64,000 nt of DNA from Actinomycetales bacterium (GCA_016710385.1 JADJVX010000011.1:62001-126000), one strand, 5' to 3'. Shown: positions 34,556 through 44,482, counted from the first letter of the stretch. Translations and numbers: made by a program. Notes: generated by a model not told the origin, from the sequence alone.

Positions 34556-35200
34556 ATGAGCGACGGCCCCGACGTCCCGACGCCCGAGGGCGGCCGGCCC
34601 GATGCGCCGCGGCCGCGGAGGCCGGTCTTCTTCGACGACGCCGAGTTGGAAGCCCACGGGGGAGTGGTCGATCCGGTGCGGCAGATCGAAGCCGCCCACG
34701 CCAGCGCGGCGACGCTCGTCAACGCGGGGCGGTCGACCTCCGACCCTGCTGTCACGGCGCGGCTCGTGGCGCTGGTCGAGGATCTCGGTCTCTCGACGCT
34801 TGCCGAGCTGTGGTCCGAGCGTCCCGCCCGTAGCCTCCCGGGGGCGTTGTGGCGGCTCTACGTGCTGCGCGAGTGGGTGCGGCGCGACCCCGAGGAGGCG
34901 AGCCGGGAGTATGCCGCGGGCATCCGGCATACCGGCGTCGACCACGCCGTCGCCGGGGCCGCCGAACCTCCCGGGCCCGAGGAATTGCGCGCCGTGGTCG
35001 ACGCGGTCCTCGCCGGCGTCTTCGACGGGGATCTCGGGGTTGCACTCGAGCGCGCGGCGGCCTTCTGCCGAGTCGTGGCCGCCGGGCGGGCGGAGGTCTC
35101 CGACGGTGAACCGGCGGCCCGGCGCGCGGCTTCGCTGCTCGACACGGCAACCGACCTGCGGGTCTGCGCGACCTTGTGGCGACACGGCGCGCTCACCTGA
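34556..35200 (+). CDS. Conserved-looking actinobacterial hypothetical protein
   Basis: This 214-residue soluble protein starts 4 bp after mycP, so probably belongs to the same transcript. A Pro/Arg head is followed by VFFDDAELEAHGGVVDPVRQIEAAH. A largely helical body follows (LVALVEDLGLSTLAELWSERPARSLPGALWRLYVLREWVRRDP) and ends DLRVCATLWRHGALT. No known domain is recognised. It may be a cytosolic protein simply adjacent to the ESX genes. Confidence 0.7.
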   Translation: MSDGPDVPTPEGGRPDAPRPRRPVFFDDAELEAHGGVVDPVRQIEAAHASAATLVNAGRSTSDPAVTARLVALVEDLGLSTLAELWSERPARSLPGALWRLYVLREWVRRDPEEASREYAAGIRHTGVDHAVAGAAEPPGPEELRAVVDAVLAGVFDGDLGVALERAAAFCRVVAAGRAEVSDGEPAARRAASLLDTATDLRVCATLWRHGALT

Positions 35201-35252
35201 CCCTGGCTCGTGGGGTTGCCACCTCGCTGCTCCCGGCCGGGCCGGTGGCCGG

Positions 35253-35296
35253 ACCGGCGACATGGTCGAGTAGTACCGGCGACATGGTCGAGTAGT
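35253..35296. repeat. Exact 22-bp tandem duplication
   Basis: The 22-base unit beginning ACCGGCGACATGGTC occurs twice head to tail (35253-35274 and 35275-35296). Each copy contains the three-codon mini-frame ATG GTC GAG TAG. It lies just upstream of a strongly structured segment. Confidence 0.85.
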
Positions 35297-35327
35297 GCTG
35301 AGGGCCAGTGGGCCGTATCGTTACCCC

Positions 35328-35412
35328 GTGCGTCGGGCCGCGGCAGCCCCGGGTCCCATCTATAGCCGCTACGAGCGGCCACGCGCCGTGAGGCGCTCCC
35401 GGCCCGACGCAT
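35328..35412 (+). ncRNA. Candidate structured small RNA with a 10-bp closing helix
   Basis: GCGTCGGGCC (35330-35339) pairs perfectly with GGCCCGACGC (35401-35410). Inside are a 6-bp hairpin (GCCGCT..AGCGGC, 35365-35379) and a 5-bp hairpin closed by a GNRA tetraloop on the plus strand (GCGCC GTGA GGCGC, 35383-35396). GCGGC at 35340-35344 could pair alternatively with GCCGC at 35365-35369. A TATCGT box at 35316-35321 places a start near 35328. It matches no RNA class I can name. It could instead be a complex terminator for the convergent genes. Confidence 0.35.
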
Positions 35413-35446
35413 GACCCTCGTGGGCACTCCTACTCGGCCCGAGCCG

Positions 35447-36222
<776 letters not shown>

Positions 36223-36223
<1 letters not shown>

Positions 36224-37185
36224 CACACCCGTGCCTTTCGTGCGACGAGCCGCCCACACAGGTTGAGCACGAGGACCAGCAGGATGAGCGTGAGGGCGGT
36301 GGCCCACATCCGCTCCACCGCAGTGGTCAGGCCCAGCTCGGTGCGGTCCTGGTTGATCATCGTGGGCAGGGTGGGCATATAGCCCGAGAAGAGGTTGGTC
36401 GCGATCGACGTGGTGTACGGGCCGAGGATGAGCAACGGTGCGGTCTCGCCCATGACTCGGGCCAGGCCGAGCAAGACACCGGTGACGATGCCCGACATCG
36501 CCGTCGGCAGCACCACCCGTGAGATCGTGATGCGGCGCGGGATGCCCAGCGCGAGCGCTCCCTCGCGCAGGTCGCTCGGCACGAGCTTGAGCATCTCCTC
36601 GGTGGAGCGCACGACCACCGGGATCATGAGCAGCACCAGCGCCAGGCACACCGCGAAGCCCACCCGCTGCAAGCCGAAGGTGGTGACCCACACGGCATAC
36701 ACGAACAGGGCCGCGACAATCGAGGGGACCCCGCTGAGCACGTCGACCATGAACGAGATGGCGCGCGCGAGCGGGCCACGACCGTATTCCACGAGATAGA
36801 TCGCCGTGAGGATGCCGATGGGCACGGCGATCACGGTCGTCACGGCGCCCTGAATGAGGGTGCCTTGGATGGCATGGACCGCGCCGCCGCCGGCCTCGCT
36901 CGCGGTGATATTGCGCTGCGAGGTCGTCCACCAGGTGCTGGCGGTGAGCAGCTGTATGCCGTTGCGCGTCACCGTCTGCAGGATCCACACGAGCGGGATC
37001 ATGGCCACGGCGAAGGAGGACCACATGACGGCCGTCGCGAGTTGGTCGCGTCGGCGACGCAGGGCCGAGCCAGGGGTGAGGTCGGGGGCCGTGTCGGTGG
37101 CGTCCTCCTCCCGAGGCAGGCTACGAGAAACGGGTGCCACGGCCAGGCGCAGTCCCGGCTGGGCGGTGTGAGCTGTGCTGGTCAT
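36223..37185 (-). CDS. pstA: Phosphate ABC transporter permease PstA
   Basis: This 320-residue inner-membrane permease has about six helices and an N-terminal cytosolic extension (about 1-50). The coupling loop EMLKLVPSDLREGALALGIPRR (EAA motif) is at about 220-245, followed by GLARVMGETAPLLILG. It pairs with PstC to form the phosphate channel. Its ATG overlaps the pstC stop by four bases. Confidence 0.95.
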
Positions 37186-38159
37186 TCGGTAAAGGCCTTC
37201 CGCCGGTCGACGACGACGCGCGCGATGGCGTTGACGACGAAGGTGAGGACGAAGAGCACCAGGCCTGCGGCGATGAAGGCGCCGGTTTTGCGGGGCGAAT
37301 CGAACTCGGCCGCGTTGTTGGCGATGCGCGAGGCGAAGGTCTCCCCACCGTTGAAGAGTGAGGCGGTGAACGGGCTGCCCGGGGCCAGCGTCGAGACGAT
37401 GAAGGTGACCGCGATCGTCTCGCCGAGCGCGCGACCGAGCGCGAGCATCGCCGCACTCACCACGCCAGGCCGCCCATAGGGAAGCACCGCGGTGCGGATC
37501 ATCTCCCACCGGGTGGCGCCGAGGGCCAGGGCGGCCTCTCGGTGCGGCACCGGGGTGGCCGCAAAGACCTCGCGGGAGATCGCGGTGACGATGGGCAGGA
37601 TCATCACTGCCAGGACGACCCCGATGAAGAAGATCGTGCCGCCGGTGATCGTCGTGGGAGCCAAGAGGGGGAACCACCCCATGGTGTGGGCGAGCCACGT
37701 TTCCACCGGAGCGAGCACCGGGCGCAGGACGATGAGTCCCCACAGGCCGTAGACGATCGACGGGACTGCGGCGAGCAGGTCGACGAGAGCGGCAGCCGGG
37801 GTGCGCAGCCAGTCGGGGGCATATTGCGTGATGAACAGGGCCACACAGACCCCGAGCGGCACGGCGAGCGTCATCGCCCAGAGGGAGGCGGTGACTGTCG
37901 TCCACAGTAGGTCGGCGACCCCGAAGCGGGGGACGGCCGCATTGAGGTCCCACTCCCGCGAGGTGAGGAAGGGTGCCTCATTCGCCCGGAGTGCAGGGAT
38001 GGCCTGCCAGAGCAGGAAGACCCCGATGAGAGTCACCAGGGCCATGACCAGCAGACCGGCCCCGCGCGCCGACCAGGCGAAGGCCCGGTCGGCGGCGTGG
38101 CCTCGAGCGGTGGCCAGTGTCGAAGGCGACACCGACCGTGCGGCCGCAACCTCGGTCAT
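37182..38159 (-). CDS. pstC: Phosphate ABC transporter permease PstC
   Basis: This 325-residue permease has about six helices. Typical segments are FLTSREWDLNAAVPRFGVADLLWTTV, PLGVCVALFITQYAPDWLR, LLAAVPSIVYGLWGLIVL and the coupling loop PVPHREAALALGATRWEMIRTAVLPYG (about 205-230). ALGRALGETIAVTFI follows. It starts 3 bp after the pstS stop, so it is co-transcribed with pstS. Confidence 0.95.
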   Translation of the reverse strand: MTEVAAARSVSPSTLATARGHAADRAFAWSARGAGLLVMALVTLIGVFLLWQAIPALRANEAPFLTSREWDLNAAVPRFGVADLLWTTVTASLWAMTLAVPLGVCVALFITQYAPDWLRTPAAALVDLLAAVPSIVYGLWGLIVLRPVLAPVETWLAHTMGWFPLLAPTTITGGTIFFIGVVLAVMILPIVTAISREVFAATPVPHREAALALGATRWEMIRTAVLPYGRPGVVSAAMLALGRALGETIAVTFIVSTLAPGSPFTASLFNGGETFASRIANNAAEFDSPRKTGAFIAAGLVLFVLTFVVNAIARVVVDRRKAFTE

Positions 38160-38162
38160 CGC

Positions 38163-39278
38163 TCAGCCGATCGCGGCGATGGCCGTAGCCACGCTGGCGG
38201 CGACTACGGCAGGCAGCGGGGCATAGCCCTGCTTCTCCAGACCCGCCTGCACCGGGGCCGAGGCGAAGTGGGCGAGGAATGCCTTGACCAGCGCACCCTT
38301 GGCCTTGTCCTGGTAGACCGAGCAGACGATCTCGTAGGTCACCAGGTTGATCGGGTAGGCATTCTTGGCCTTAGTGGCGTAATCCAGTGAGAGCGCGAGG
38401 TCGTGGCCGGTACCCACCCGGGCGGCAGTGGCGACCATGGCACCGACATTGGCGCCGGTCAGGGTGACCGGCCCGGAACCGGTGTCGATCGCGGCGACTC
38501 CGAGACCGTTCTGCGTGGCGTATGACCATTCGACGTAGGTGACACCCCCCTCTTGCCCCTTGACCGCTGCGGCGACGCCGGAGGACTTCTCCTTGCCCTC
38601 GCCGACCGTGCCGGTCCACTTCTTGCCCGGCACGAGCGTTGCCGCGGACCCGGCTGCGGCCTTGAGGTACTTGGTGAAGTTGTCGGTCGTGCCCGACTCG
38701 TCCGAGCGGAAGAACACCCGGATCGGGGTCGCGGGCAAAGTCACGCCCGGGTTGACGGCGGCGATGGCCGGGTCGTTCCATGTCGTGATCGCACCGGAGA
38801 AGATCCGCGCCGCCAGGGGTGCGTCGAGAGTGAGGGTGGACACTCCCTGCAGGCGGTAGGCAATGGCGATGGGGCCGGTGACCATGGGCAGGTTCCATGC
38901 CGGCGAGCCACAGGTCTTGGCCGCTGCGGCCGCCTCGTCGGGTTTGAGCGCCGAGTCCGACCCGGCGAAGTCGACCTGTCCGGCGACGAAGTTCTTGATG
39001 CCCGCTCCCGAACCGGACGGGTTGTAGTTGATGGTGGCCTTGTCGCAGCCGCGCTGGTAGGCCGAGATCGCAGCCTCGATGGCGTTCTTCTGTGCCGACG
39101 ATCCCTCCGCACGGATCGTTCCTGGCACGCAATTCGCTTGCGCTCCAGTGGAATTGCTGCTCGACCTCGTGGTCGTGCCGGTGTTGTCGCTGCCGCAGGC
39201 GCTGAGGGCGACAGTTGCGGCGAGGACGCCCACCGCGCTGAAGACGGTTGGAATAGAACGGATGTGGAGGTTCGTCAC
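38163..39278 (-). CDS. pstS: Phosphate-binding lipoprotein PstS
   Basis: This 371-residue high-affinity phosphate receptor is anchored outside the membrane by a lipidated Cys (LAATVALSACGS, Cys about 28). Phosphate-binding loops are visible: AEGSSAQKNAI (about 58), NPSGSGAGIKNF (about 86), FAGSDSAL (about 104) and RSDESGTTDNF (about 200). It is first in pstSCAB. The likely start is GTG 39278. A run of PHO-box-like repeats lies about 86-127 bp upstream. Confidence 0.95.
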   Translation of the reverse strand: MTNLHIRSIPTVFSAVGVLAATVALSACGSDNTGTTTRSSSNSTGAQANCVPGTIRAEGSSAQKNAIEAAISAYQRGCDKATINYNPSGSGAGIKNFVAGQVDFAGSDSALKPDEAAAAAKTCGSPAWNLPMVTGPIAIAYRLQGVSTLTLDAPLAARIFSGAITTWNDPAIAAVNPGVTLPATPIRVFFRSDESGTTDNFTKYLKAAAGSAATLVPGKKWTGTVGEGKEKSSGVAAAVKGQEGGVTYVEWSYATQNGLGVAAIDTGSGPVTLTGANVGAMVATAARVGTGHDLALSLDYATKAKNAYPINLVTYEIVCSVYQDKAKGALVKAFLAHFASAPVQAGLEKQGYAPLPAVVAASVATAIAAIG

Positions 39279-39363
39279 GGGGGTGTTTCCCTCTCGATGG
39301 CGATGGACGATGGAGGGTCCAGGGGAGCGTCGTTGCGCCCCCGTCCGAGACGAACCTAGGAGT

Positions 39364-39405
39364 CCAGGGTGACAACAGCGAGAGCGCCGGTGAATCCGGC
39401 GTGAA
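39364..39405 (-). promoter_or_regulatory. PHO-box-like direct repeats upstream of pstS
   Basis: Read towards pstS, two adjacent 11-base units TTCACGCCGGA (39395-39405) and TTCACCGGCGC (39384-39394) resemble the PhoP/RegX3 consensus built on GTTCACC repeats. A third, looser unit TGTCACCCTGG lies at 39364-39374. Position, orientation and spacing fit phosphate-starvation control by RegX3, which is encoded in this window (60895-61575). Confidence 0.6.
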
Positions 39406-39494
39406 GTCTCATAAACGTTCTAGGGCAATCTGATTCAAGACTGAGGGTCGAAAACCCTTCCACCCCAACACATTCAGACCAACAGGAGGCAAAC

Positions 39495-40448
39495 TCAGGT
39501 CGGAATACGCTCTACTGCAACGACTTTCGCGTCAACTCCCGCGCCCGATACGTGGCACACGAACGCCTCGCCCTTCTCCAGGTTGAGGTCCAGTGCACCG
39601 GTGATCGCGGCCCGCGCACTCACCGCGAGATCGCCGTCGGCGGTGACCCTGGCCAGCAGTGGTTTGATCATCGTCGCCAGGACCGGGCCGTGCCCGCAGA
39701 TCGCCACCGGCTCCGCTGCATCCAACAGATGCTCCATCGTCTTGACCACGCGGTGCCCGCCCTTGCGCGCGAAGCTCTCCTCGGACAGTTGCTGGCGCAA
39801 GTGGATCTCTGTGCCGATGGCCTGCGCATAGGGCACGAGCGTCGCCACGCAGCGCTCCGAGGTGGACGAATAGAGCGCGGACACCCCGTAAGCCGCCAAC
39901 AGGGGGATGAGCGCGCGAGCCTGACGTTCGCCCACTGCGTTGAGCGGTCGCAGCCAGTCACGCCCACCCTTGTATGCCGAGCGCGGCACCGCCCGGCCGT
40001 GCCGCACCACGACGAGCGGCCAGGTGTCCAGCGTCCCGGAAAGATCGGCGCGCTGGATGGCGCGCAGTTGCTGCCGGTCGTGGGCGTAGTCGAGCCGGTC
40101 ATGGGTGCCGGGGACGTCGAGCCACACCACCTCGTCGATCTCGTTCTCCAGCGAGCCGACGCCGCCCACGACGGTCGCGGCCCAGTAGCGCACCTGTTTG
40201 GTCGCCGGGTGGCCGGTGCGGTCCAGGACTCGGTATGCCGTCGGCGGCAACGGCATACCGAGTCGCACGTGCAGGCCGGTTTCTTCCAGCGTCTCGCGGA
40301 CCGCTGCCACCTGCCAGAGCTCATCCGCGTCGAGCTTGCCCTTGGTCCACGACCAATCGTCGTATTTGGGCCGGTGGACGAGCGCCACCTCGAGGGCTCC
40401 GGCACGGTGTCTCCAGGGCACCGTGCCGGCCGCGCGGATGCTCGGCAT
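39495..40448 (-). CDS. mutT1: Nudix hydrolase fused to a histidine phosphatase (MutT1-like)
   Basis: This 317-residue protein has an N-terminal Nudix domain (about 1-135). Its box GKLDADELWQVAAVRETLEETGL fits GX5EX7REUXEEXGU. The C-terminal histidine phosphatase (about 145-310) begins VVVRHGRA and has ICGHGPV at about 243. This fusion matches mycobacterial MutT1, which removes 8-oxo-GTP/dGTP and diadenosine polyphosphates. It lies 3 bp after the mshD-ppk1 stop, so is probably in the same operon. Confidence 0.9.
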   Translation of the reverse strand: MPSIRAAGTVPWRHRAGALEVALVHRPKYDDWSWTKGKLDADELWQVAAVRETLEETGLHVRLGMPLPPTAYRVLDRTGHPATKQVRYWAATVVGGVGSLENEIDEVVWLDVPGTHDRLDYAHDRQQLRAIQRADLSGTLDTWPLVVVRHGRAVPRSAYKGGRDWLRPLNAVGERQARALIPLLAAYGVSALYSSTSERCVATLVPYAQAIGTEIHLRQQLSEESFARKGGHRVVKTMEHLLDAAEPVAICGHGPVLATMIKPLLARVTADGDLAVSARAAITGALDLNLEKGEAFVCHVSGAGVDAKVVAVERIPT

Positions 40449-40451
40449 CAG

Positions 40452-43400
40452 TTATCGGCGACGGGCTTTGCGGCGCTGCTTGGTGCGGTACTCCCACATG
40501 AGCTCCTGCACGTCCTCCAGCGGCTCGCCGTCCTCGTCACGGTGCACGCGAGTCCACGAGCCCTCAGGCCCCAGCTCGAAGCGGGTCGTCGAGGGCGCCA
40601 ACCCCATGTCGAGGATCTGGGTCAACTGGGCAACCGGTGCGGGATCGACGACGTGCAGCAGGGCCTCGACGCGACGGTCGAGGTTGCGGTGCATCATGTC
40701 GGCGCTGCCGATGAAGACCTGCGGGTTGCCCCCGCCGCCGAACCAGAAGATGCGCGAGTGCTCGAGATAGCGCCCCAGCGTGGAGCGCACCCGGACGTTG
40801 TCACTCAGGCCGGGCACCCCGGGCCGCACCGCGCAGATGCCACGCACCCACACGTCGACCGGCACGCCGGCCTGTGAAGCTCGGTAGAGCGAGTCGATGA
40901 GCGCCTCGTCGACGATGGAGTTCATCTTCAACCGGATCCGGCCGTCGCCGTGCTCGGCGTGCCGGGCGATTTCGGCGTCGATCATCTCGATGAGGCCGGA
41001 GCGCACCGTGCGGGGCGCCACAAGCAGGCGCCGGAAGCGCGACCGCGGCGCGATACCGGAGAGTTGGTTGAACAGCCGGGATAGGTCCTCGCCGACCTGC
41101 GGGTCACAGGTGAGCACGCCGAGGTCTTCGTAGAGCCGGGCGGTCTTGGGGTTGTAGTTGCCCGTGCCGATGTGGCAGTAGCGCACCAACCCCTCGGCCT
41201 CCTGACGGACGACCAGGCATAGCTTGGCGTGGGTCTTGAGGCCGACGATGCCGTAGACGACGTGGACGCCCGCGTGCTCGAGCTTGCGAGCCCACGAGAT
41301 GTTGTTGACCTCGTCGAACCGGGCCTTGATCTCGACGACCGCGAGCACCTGCTTGCCGGCCGTCGCCGCGTCGATGAGGGCATCGATGATCGGGGAGTCA
41401 CCCGAGGTGCGGTAGAGCGTCTGCTTGATCGCCAGCACCCGCGGGTCGGAGGCGGCCTGTTCGATGAACGCCTGCACCGAGGTGGAGAACGAGTCGTAGG
41501 GGTGGTGCAGCAGGATGTCCTTGGCCCGCACGGCGGCGAAGATGTCGCCCTGCTGGGAGCGTTCGGTGGGCGCCAGGTCGGGATGGGTCATCGCCATCCA
41601 CGGCTCGTCCTTGAGGTCGGACCGGTCGAGGTCGCCGAGCACGAACAGCCCACGCAGGTCCAGCGGGGTGGGCAGCTTGTAGATCTCGTCTGCGGTGACC
41701 TGCAACTCGCGGGTGAGCAGGTCGAGCACCCGGTCGTCGATCAACTCGTCGACTTCCAAGCGCACCGGCGGGCCGAAGCGGCGCCGGGTCAGCTCCTTCT
41801 CCAGCGCGGTGAGCAGGTTTTCGGCGTCGTCCTCCTCGACTTCGAGGTCTTCGTTGCGGGTGACCCGGAAGGTGTAGTGCTCGCGGACCTCCATGCCGGT
41901 GAACAGCTGGTCCAGGTGAGCCGCGATGACGTCCTCGACCGGCACGAAGCGCGCGTTGTGGTCGTCGTGGTGCTCGGCACCCTCGTCCATGACGCGCAGC
42001 AGTCGCGGCAGCGACGGCGGCACCTTGACGCGCGCGAAATGCTCGGTGCCGGTCTTGGGGTTGACCAGGACCACGGCGAGGTTGAGCGACAGCCCGGAGA
42101 TGTAGGGGAACGGGTGCGCCGGGTCGACCGCCAGCGGGGTCAGCACCGGGAAGACCTTCTCCCGGAACAGGCCGTGCAGCGGCATCCGCTCGACCTCGCT
42201 GAGTTCGGCCCACGGCACGATGGTGATGCCGGCATCGCTCAGGGCGGGCCGCACCTGGTCCCAGAAGACCCACGAGTGCATCCGCATGAGGTCCTGGGCA
42301 GCGTGGGAGATCCGGTCGAGCAGCTCGCGCGGCTCGAGACCGGCGGCCGACCGCACGGCCAGTCCGGTCGCGATGCGCCGCTTGAGACCCGCCACGCGCA
42401 CCATAAAGAATTCGTCGAGGTTGTTGGAGAAGATCGCGAGGAACTTTGCCCGCTCCAACAGCGGGATGCTCTCGTCCATCGCCAGCTGCAGCACCCGCTC
42501 GTTGAACTGCAGCCAGGAGATCTCCCGCTCCAGGTAACGGCCGGCGGGCATGTTGTCGTCGGCCTGCGACGCCGCACTTCTGACGAACCGACCACCTGCG
42601 CCCCGCGGAGGCGTTCTGCGCTCCACTCCGGCGCTGGTCAGCGCCACATGTCCTTCGGCTTCCGGTCGGGTGTCGGCAGTGGTCATGACGCTTATCGTTT
42701 CACTCTGAGACGCTTTCGCGGGAGTGACCATGGTCTCCACGCGGGCCACCTGGAAGCCCAGTCGTCGGTAGGTCCGCAGCGCCGCCTCGTTGCTTCCGTC
42801 GACATAGAGGACGGCCTCCCGGCAGCCCTGCCGCACCAGGTGGGCCAGGCCCAGGAGGGTCACCTCCCGGCCCAGCCCATGCCCCTGGTATGCCGGGTGC
42901 ACGCCGACGACGTAGACCTCGCCGACCCGGTCGGCCGGGTCCGATGTGGGCTCGATCTTGGTCCAGTGGAACGCGGCGACGCTCGGGGTGCCCGGGGTGC
43001 CCGGGGTGGCCGACGAGTCGGAGGCCGGGCCGCTGGCCGACTCGGGCACGACGAGGAAGAAGCCCGCCGGGTCGAACCAGTCCTGGGCCATCCGAGCCTG
43101 CAGATCGGCCAGCGTCACCCGCCCTTGCTCGGGGTGGTCAGCGAAGGCAGCCGCATTGGTGGCCAGCCAGGCCGCCTCGTCCCGGCCGACGACAAACGGC
43201 CGGGCCACCACACCGGAGGGTAGCCGCGGTGCCGGGAGGTGCCCGGCCCCTACGGCCCCTAGGGTCCCTGAGGTCCCTACGGTGCTCTCGGCCCCTTCGG
43301 CATCGAGCGGCCGACGCAGCACGAACAGCCGCCGCACCACCTGCAGGCCCGCCGCGGCGATGAACCCCATGGTTGCCGATCCGCTGCTGTGGGCCCACAG

Positions 43401-43721
43401 GCGGACCGCCGCGGGAAGCTGCGTGAGCAATGTGCTGCCCACCCGACGGCGCCGGTGGTCCGGGTGGACGACGAGTTCGGCAGCCGAGTCCTCGGCGTCC
43501 GGGTCGGCGATCTGGGCGTACCCGACCAGGAGGTCACCGGCATACGCGAGCTGGTGGTGGGCCGTGCTGCCGGACAGCGCGAGGCGGAACTGCTCGGACA
43601 GGGCGCTGGCGCCGTCGACGGCCTCGGCCGCCGACACCAGCTCGAGCACCGCGTCACGCTGCGCGGGTGTGAGTTCGGACCGGACAGTGATGTCGGTGAT
43701 GTCGGTGATGTCGGACGGCAT
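40452..43721 (-). CDS. mshD-ppk1: In-frame fusion: mycothiol synthase MshD + polyphosphate kinase Ppk1
   Basis: One 1089-residue frame joins two proteins. Residues 1 to about 330 are MshD: tandem GNAT domains with ELVVHPDHRRRRVGSTLL and YVVGVHPAYQGHGLGREV, ending LYVDGSNEAALRTYRRLGFQVARVETM. Residues about 390-1085 are Ppk1: REISWLQFNERVLQLAMD, FFMVRVAGLKRR and the catalytic-His segment CHIGTGNYNPKTARLYEDL. No stop lies between them. Met346 (ATG 42686) could be an internal Ppk start, but its ribosome site is weak. The two genes are normally separate. MshD acetylates Cys-GlcN-Ins in mycothiol synthesis; Ppk1 makes polyphosphate. ATG 43721 is inside a GTATGCCG motif. Confidence 0.85.
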   Translation of the reverse strand: MPSDITDITDITVRSELTPAQRDAVLELVSAAEAVDGASALSEQFRLALSGSTAHHQLAYAGDLLVGYAQIADPDAEDSAAELVVHPDHRRRRVGSTLLTQLPAAVRLWAHSSGSATMGFIAAAGLQVVRRLFVLRRPLDAEGAESTVGTSGTLGAVGAGHLPAPRLPSGVVARPFVVGRDEAAWLATNAAAFADHPEQGRVTLADLQARMAQDWFDPAGFFLVVPESASGPASDSSATPGTPGTPSVAAFHWTKIEPTSDPADRVGEVYVVGVHPAYQGHGLGREVTLLGLAHLVRQGCREAVLYVDGSNEAALRTYRRLGFQVARVETMVTPAKASQSETISVMTTADTRPEAEGHVALTSAGVERRTPPRGAGGRFVRSAASQADDNMPAGRYLEREISWLQFNERVLQLAMDESIPLLERAKFLAIFSNNLDEFFMVRVAGLKRRIATGLAVRSAAGLEPRELLDRISHAAQDLMRMHSWVFWDQVRPALSDAGITIVPWAELSEVERMPLHGLFREKVFPVLTPLAVDPAHPFPYISGLSLNLAVVLVNPKTGTEHFARVKVPPSLPRLLRVMDEGAEHHDDHNARFVPVEDVIAAHLDQLFTGMEVREHYTFRVTRNEDLEVEEDDAENLLTALEKELTRRRFGPPVRLEVDELIDDRVLDLLTRELQVTADEIYKLPTPLDLRGLFVLGDLDRSDLKDEPWMAMTHPDLAPTERSQQGDIFAAVRAKDILLHHPYDSFSTSVQAFIEQAASDPRVLAIKQTLYRTSGDSPIIDALIDAATAGKQVLAVVEIKARFDEVNNISWARKLEHAGVHVVYGIVGLKTHAKLCLVVRQEAEGLVRYCHIGTGNYNPKTARLYEDLGVLTCDPQVGEDLSRLFNQLSGIAPRSRFRRLLVAPRTVRSGLIEMIDAEIARHAEHGDGRIRLKMNSIVDEALIDSLYRASQAGVPVDVWVRGICAVRPGVPGLSDNVRVRSTLGRYLEHSRIFWFGGGGNPQVFIGSADMMHRNLDRRVEALLHVVDPAPVAQLTQILDMGLAPSTTRFELGPEGSWTRVHRDEDGEPLEDVQELMWEYRTKQRRKARRR

Positions 43722-43777
43722 ACCGGGCCTTTCGGATCGGTCGCGGCGCCGGCCGCAGCCGCCGCGAGGGAGCAGGG

Positions 43778-44482
43778 TCAGACCGTGACGTCGATGTCGG
43801 CCGGAGCCCCGTCGCGGGGGCGGTCGGGCACGAAGCGGTAGCCGACGTTGCGGACGGTGCCGATCAGAGTTTCGTGCTCGGGACCCAGTTTGGCGCGCAG
43901 CCGGCGCACATGCACATCGACGGTGCGGGTGCCACCGAAGTAGTCGTAGCCCCACACTTCCTGCAGCAGCTGGGCCCGGGAGAAGACCCGGCCAGGGTGC
44001 TGGGCGAGATATTTGAGCAGCTCGAACTCCTTGTAGGTGAGGTCGAGCGTCTGGCGACGCACCTTGGCGGAGTAGCTGTCCTCGTCGATGACGAGGTCGC
44101 CGGCGCGGATCGGCCCGGATTCGGCGACCTCGTCCGGGGCGACTCGGGTCAGCGCCAGCCGCAGCCGCGCCTCCACCTCGGCCGGGCCGGCGGTGTCGAG
44201 CAGCACGTCATCAATGCCCCACTGCGCGGTGAGGGCGGTGAGCCCACCCTCGGTGAGCACAGCCAGCAGGGGACTCGACAGGCCGGTCGCCCGGAGCACG
44301 CGGCATAGCGCCTTCGCGTGCAGGATCTCGCGGCGGGCATCGACGAGGACGACGTCGGCGGTCGGGGCGTTGACCAGGGCGGCTGGTTCGGCCGGCAGGA
44401 TCCGCACGTGGTGGGCCAGCAGGGCCAGGGCTGGCAACACCTCGGCGCTGGACGCCGGGGTGTTGGTCAGCAGCAGGAGCAT
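43778..44482 (-). CDS. glnR: Nitrogen regulator GlnR (orphan OmpR type)
   Basis: This 234-residue regulator has an atypical receiver domain (about 1-115, EVLPALALLAHHVRILPAEP, WGIDDVLLDTAGPAEVEARLRLAL). An OmpR-type winged helix follows (about 130-225, LDLTYKEFELLKYLAQHPGRVFSRAQLLQEVWGYDYFGGTRTVDVHVRRLRAKL). The receiver and DNA-binding ends closely match Streptomyces GlnR, which controls nitrogen assimilation without a cognate kinase. No histidine kinase is adjacent. ATG 44482 gives the normal N-terminus MLLLLTNTPA. It lies upstream of mshD, a conserved order. Confidence 0.93.
   Translation of the reverse strand: MLLLLTNTPASSAEVLPALALLAHHVRILPAEPAALVNAPTADVVLVDARREILHAKALCRVLRATGLSSPLLAVLTEGGLTALTAQWGIDDVLLDTAGPAEVEARLRLALTRVAPDEVAESGPIRAGDLVIDEDSYSAKVRRQTLDLTYKEFELLKYLAQHPGRVFSRAQLLQEVWGYDYFGGTRTVDVHVRRLRAKLGPEHETLIGTVRNVGYRFVPDRPRDGAPADIDVTV

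Noticed and set aside
41229..43223. A 664-residue open frame on the plus strand across mshD-ppk1
   Set aside because: It is antisense to strongly conserved protein motifs and its product is a low-complexity Gly/Arg/Val/Leu sequence, typical of high-GC shadow frames.
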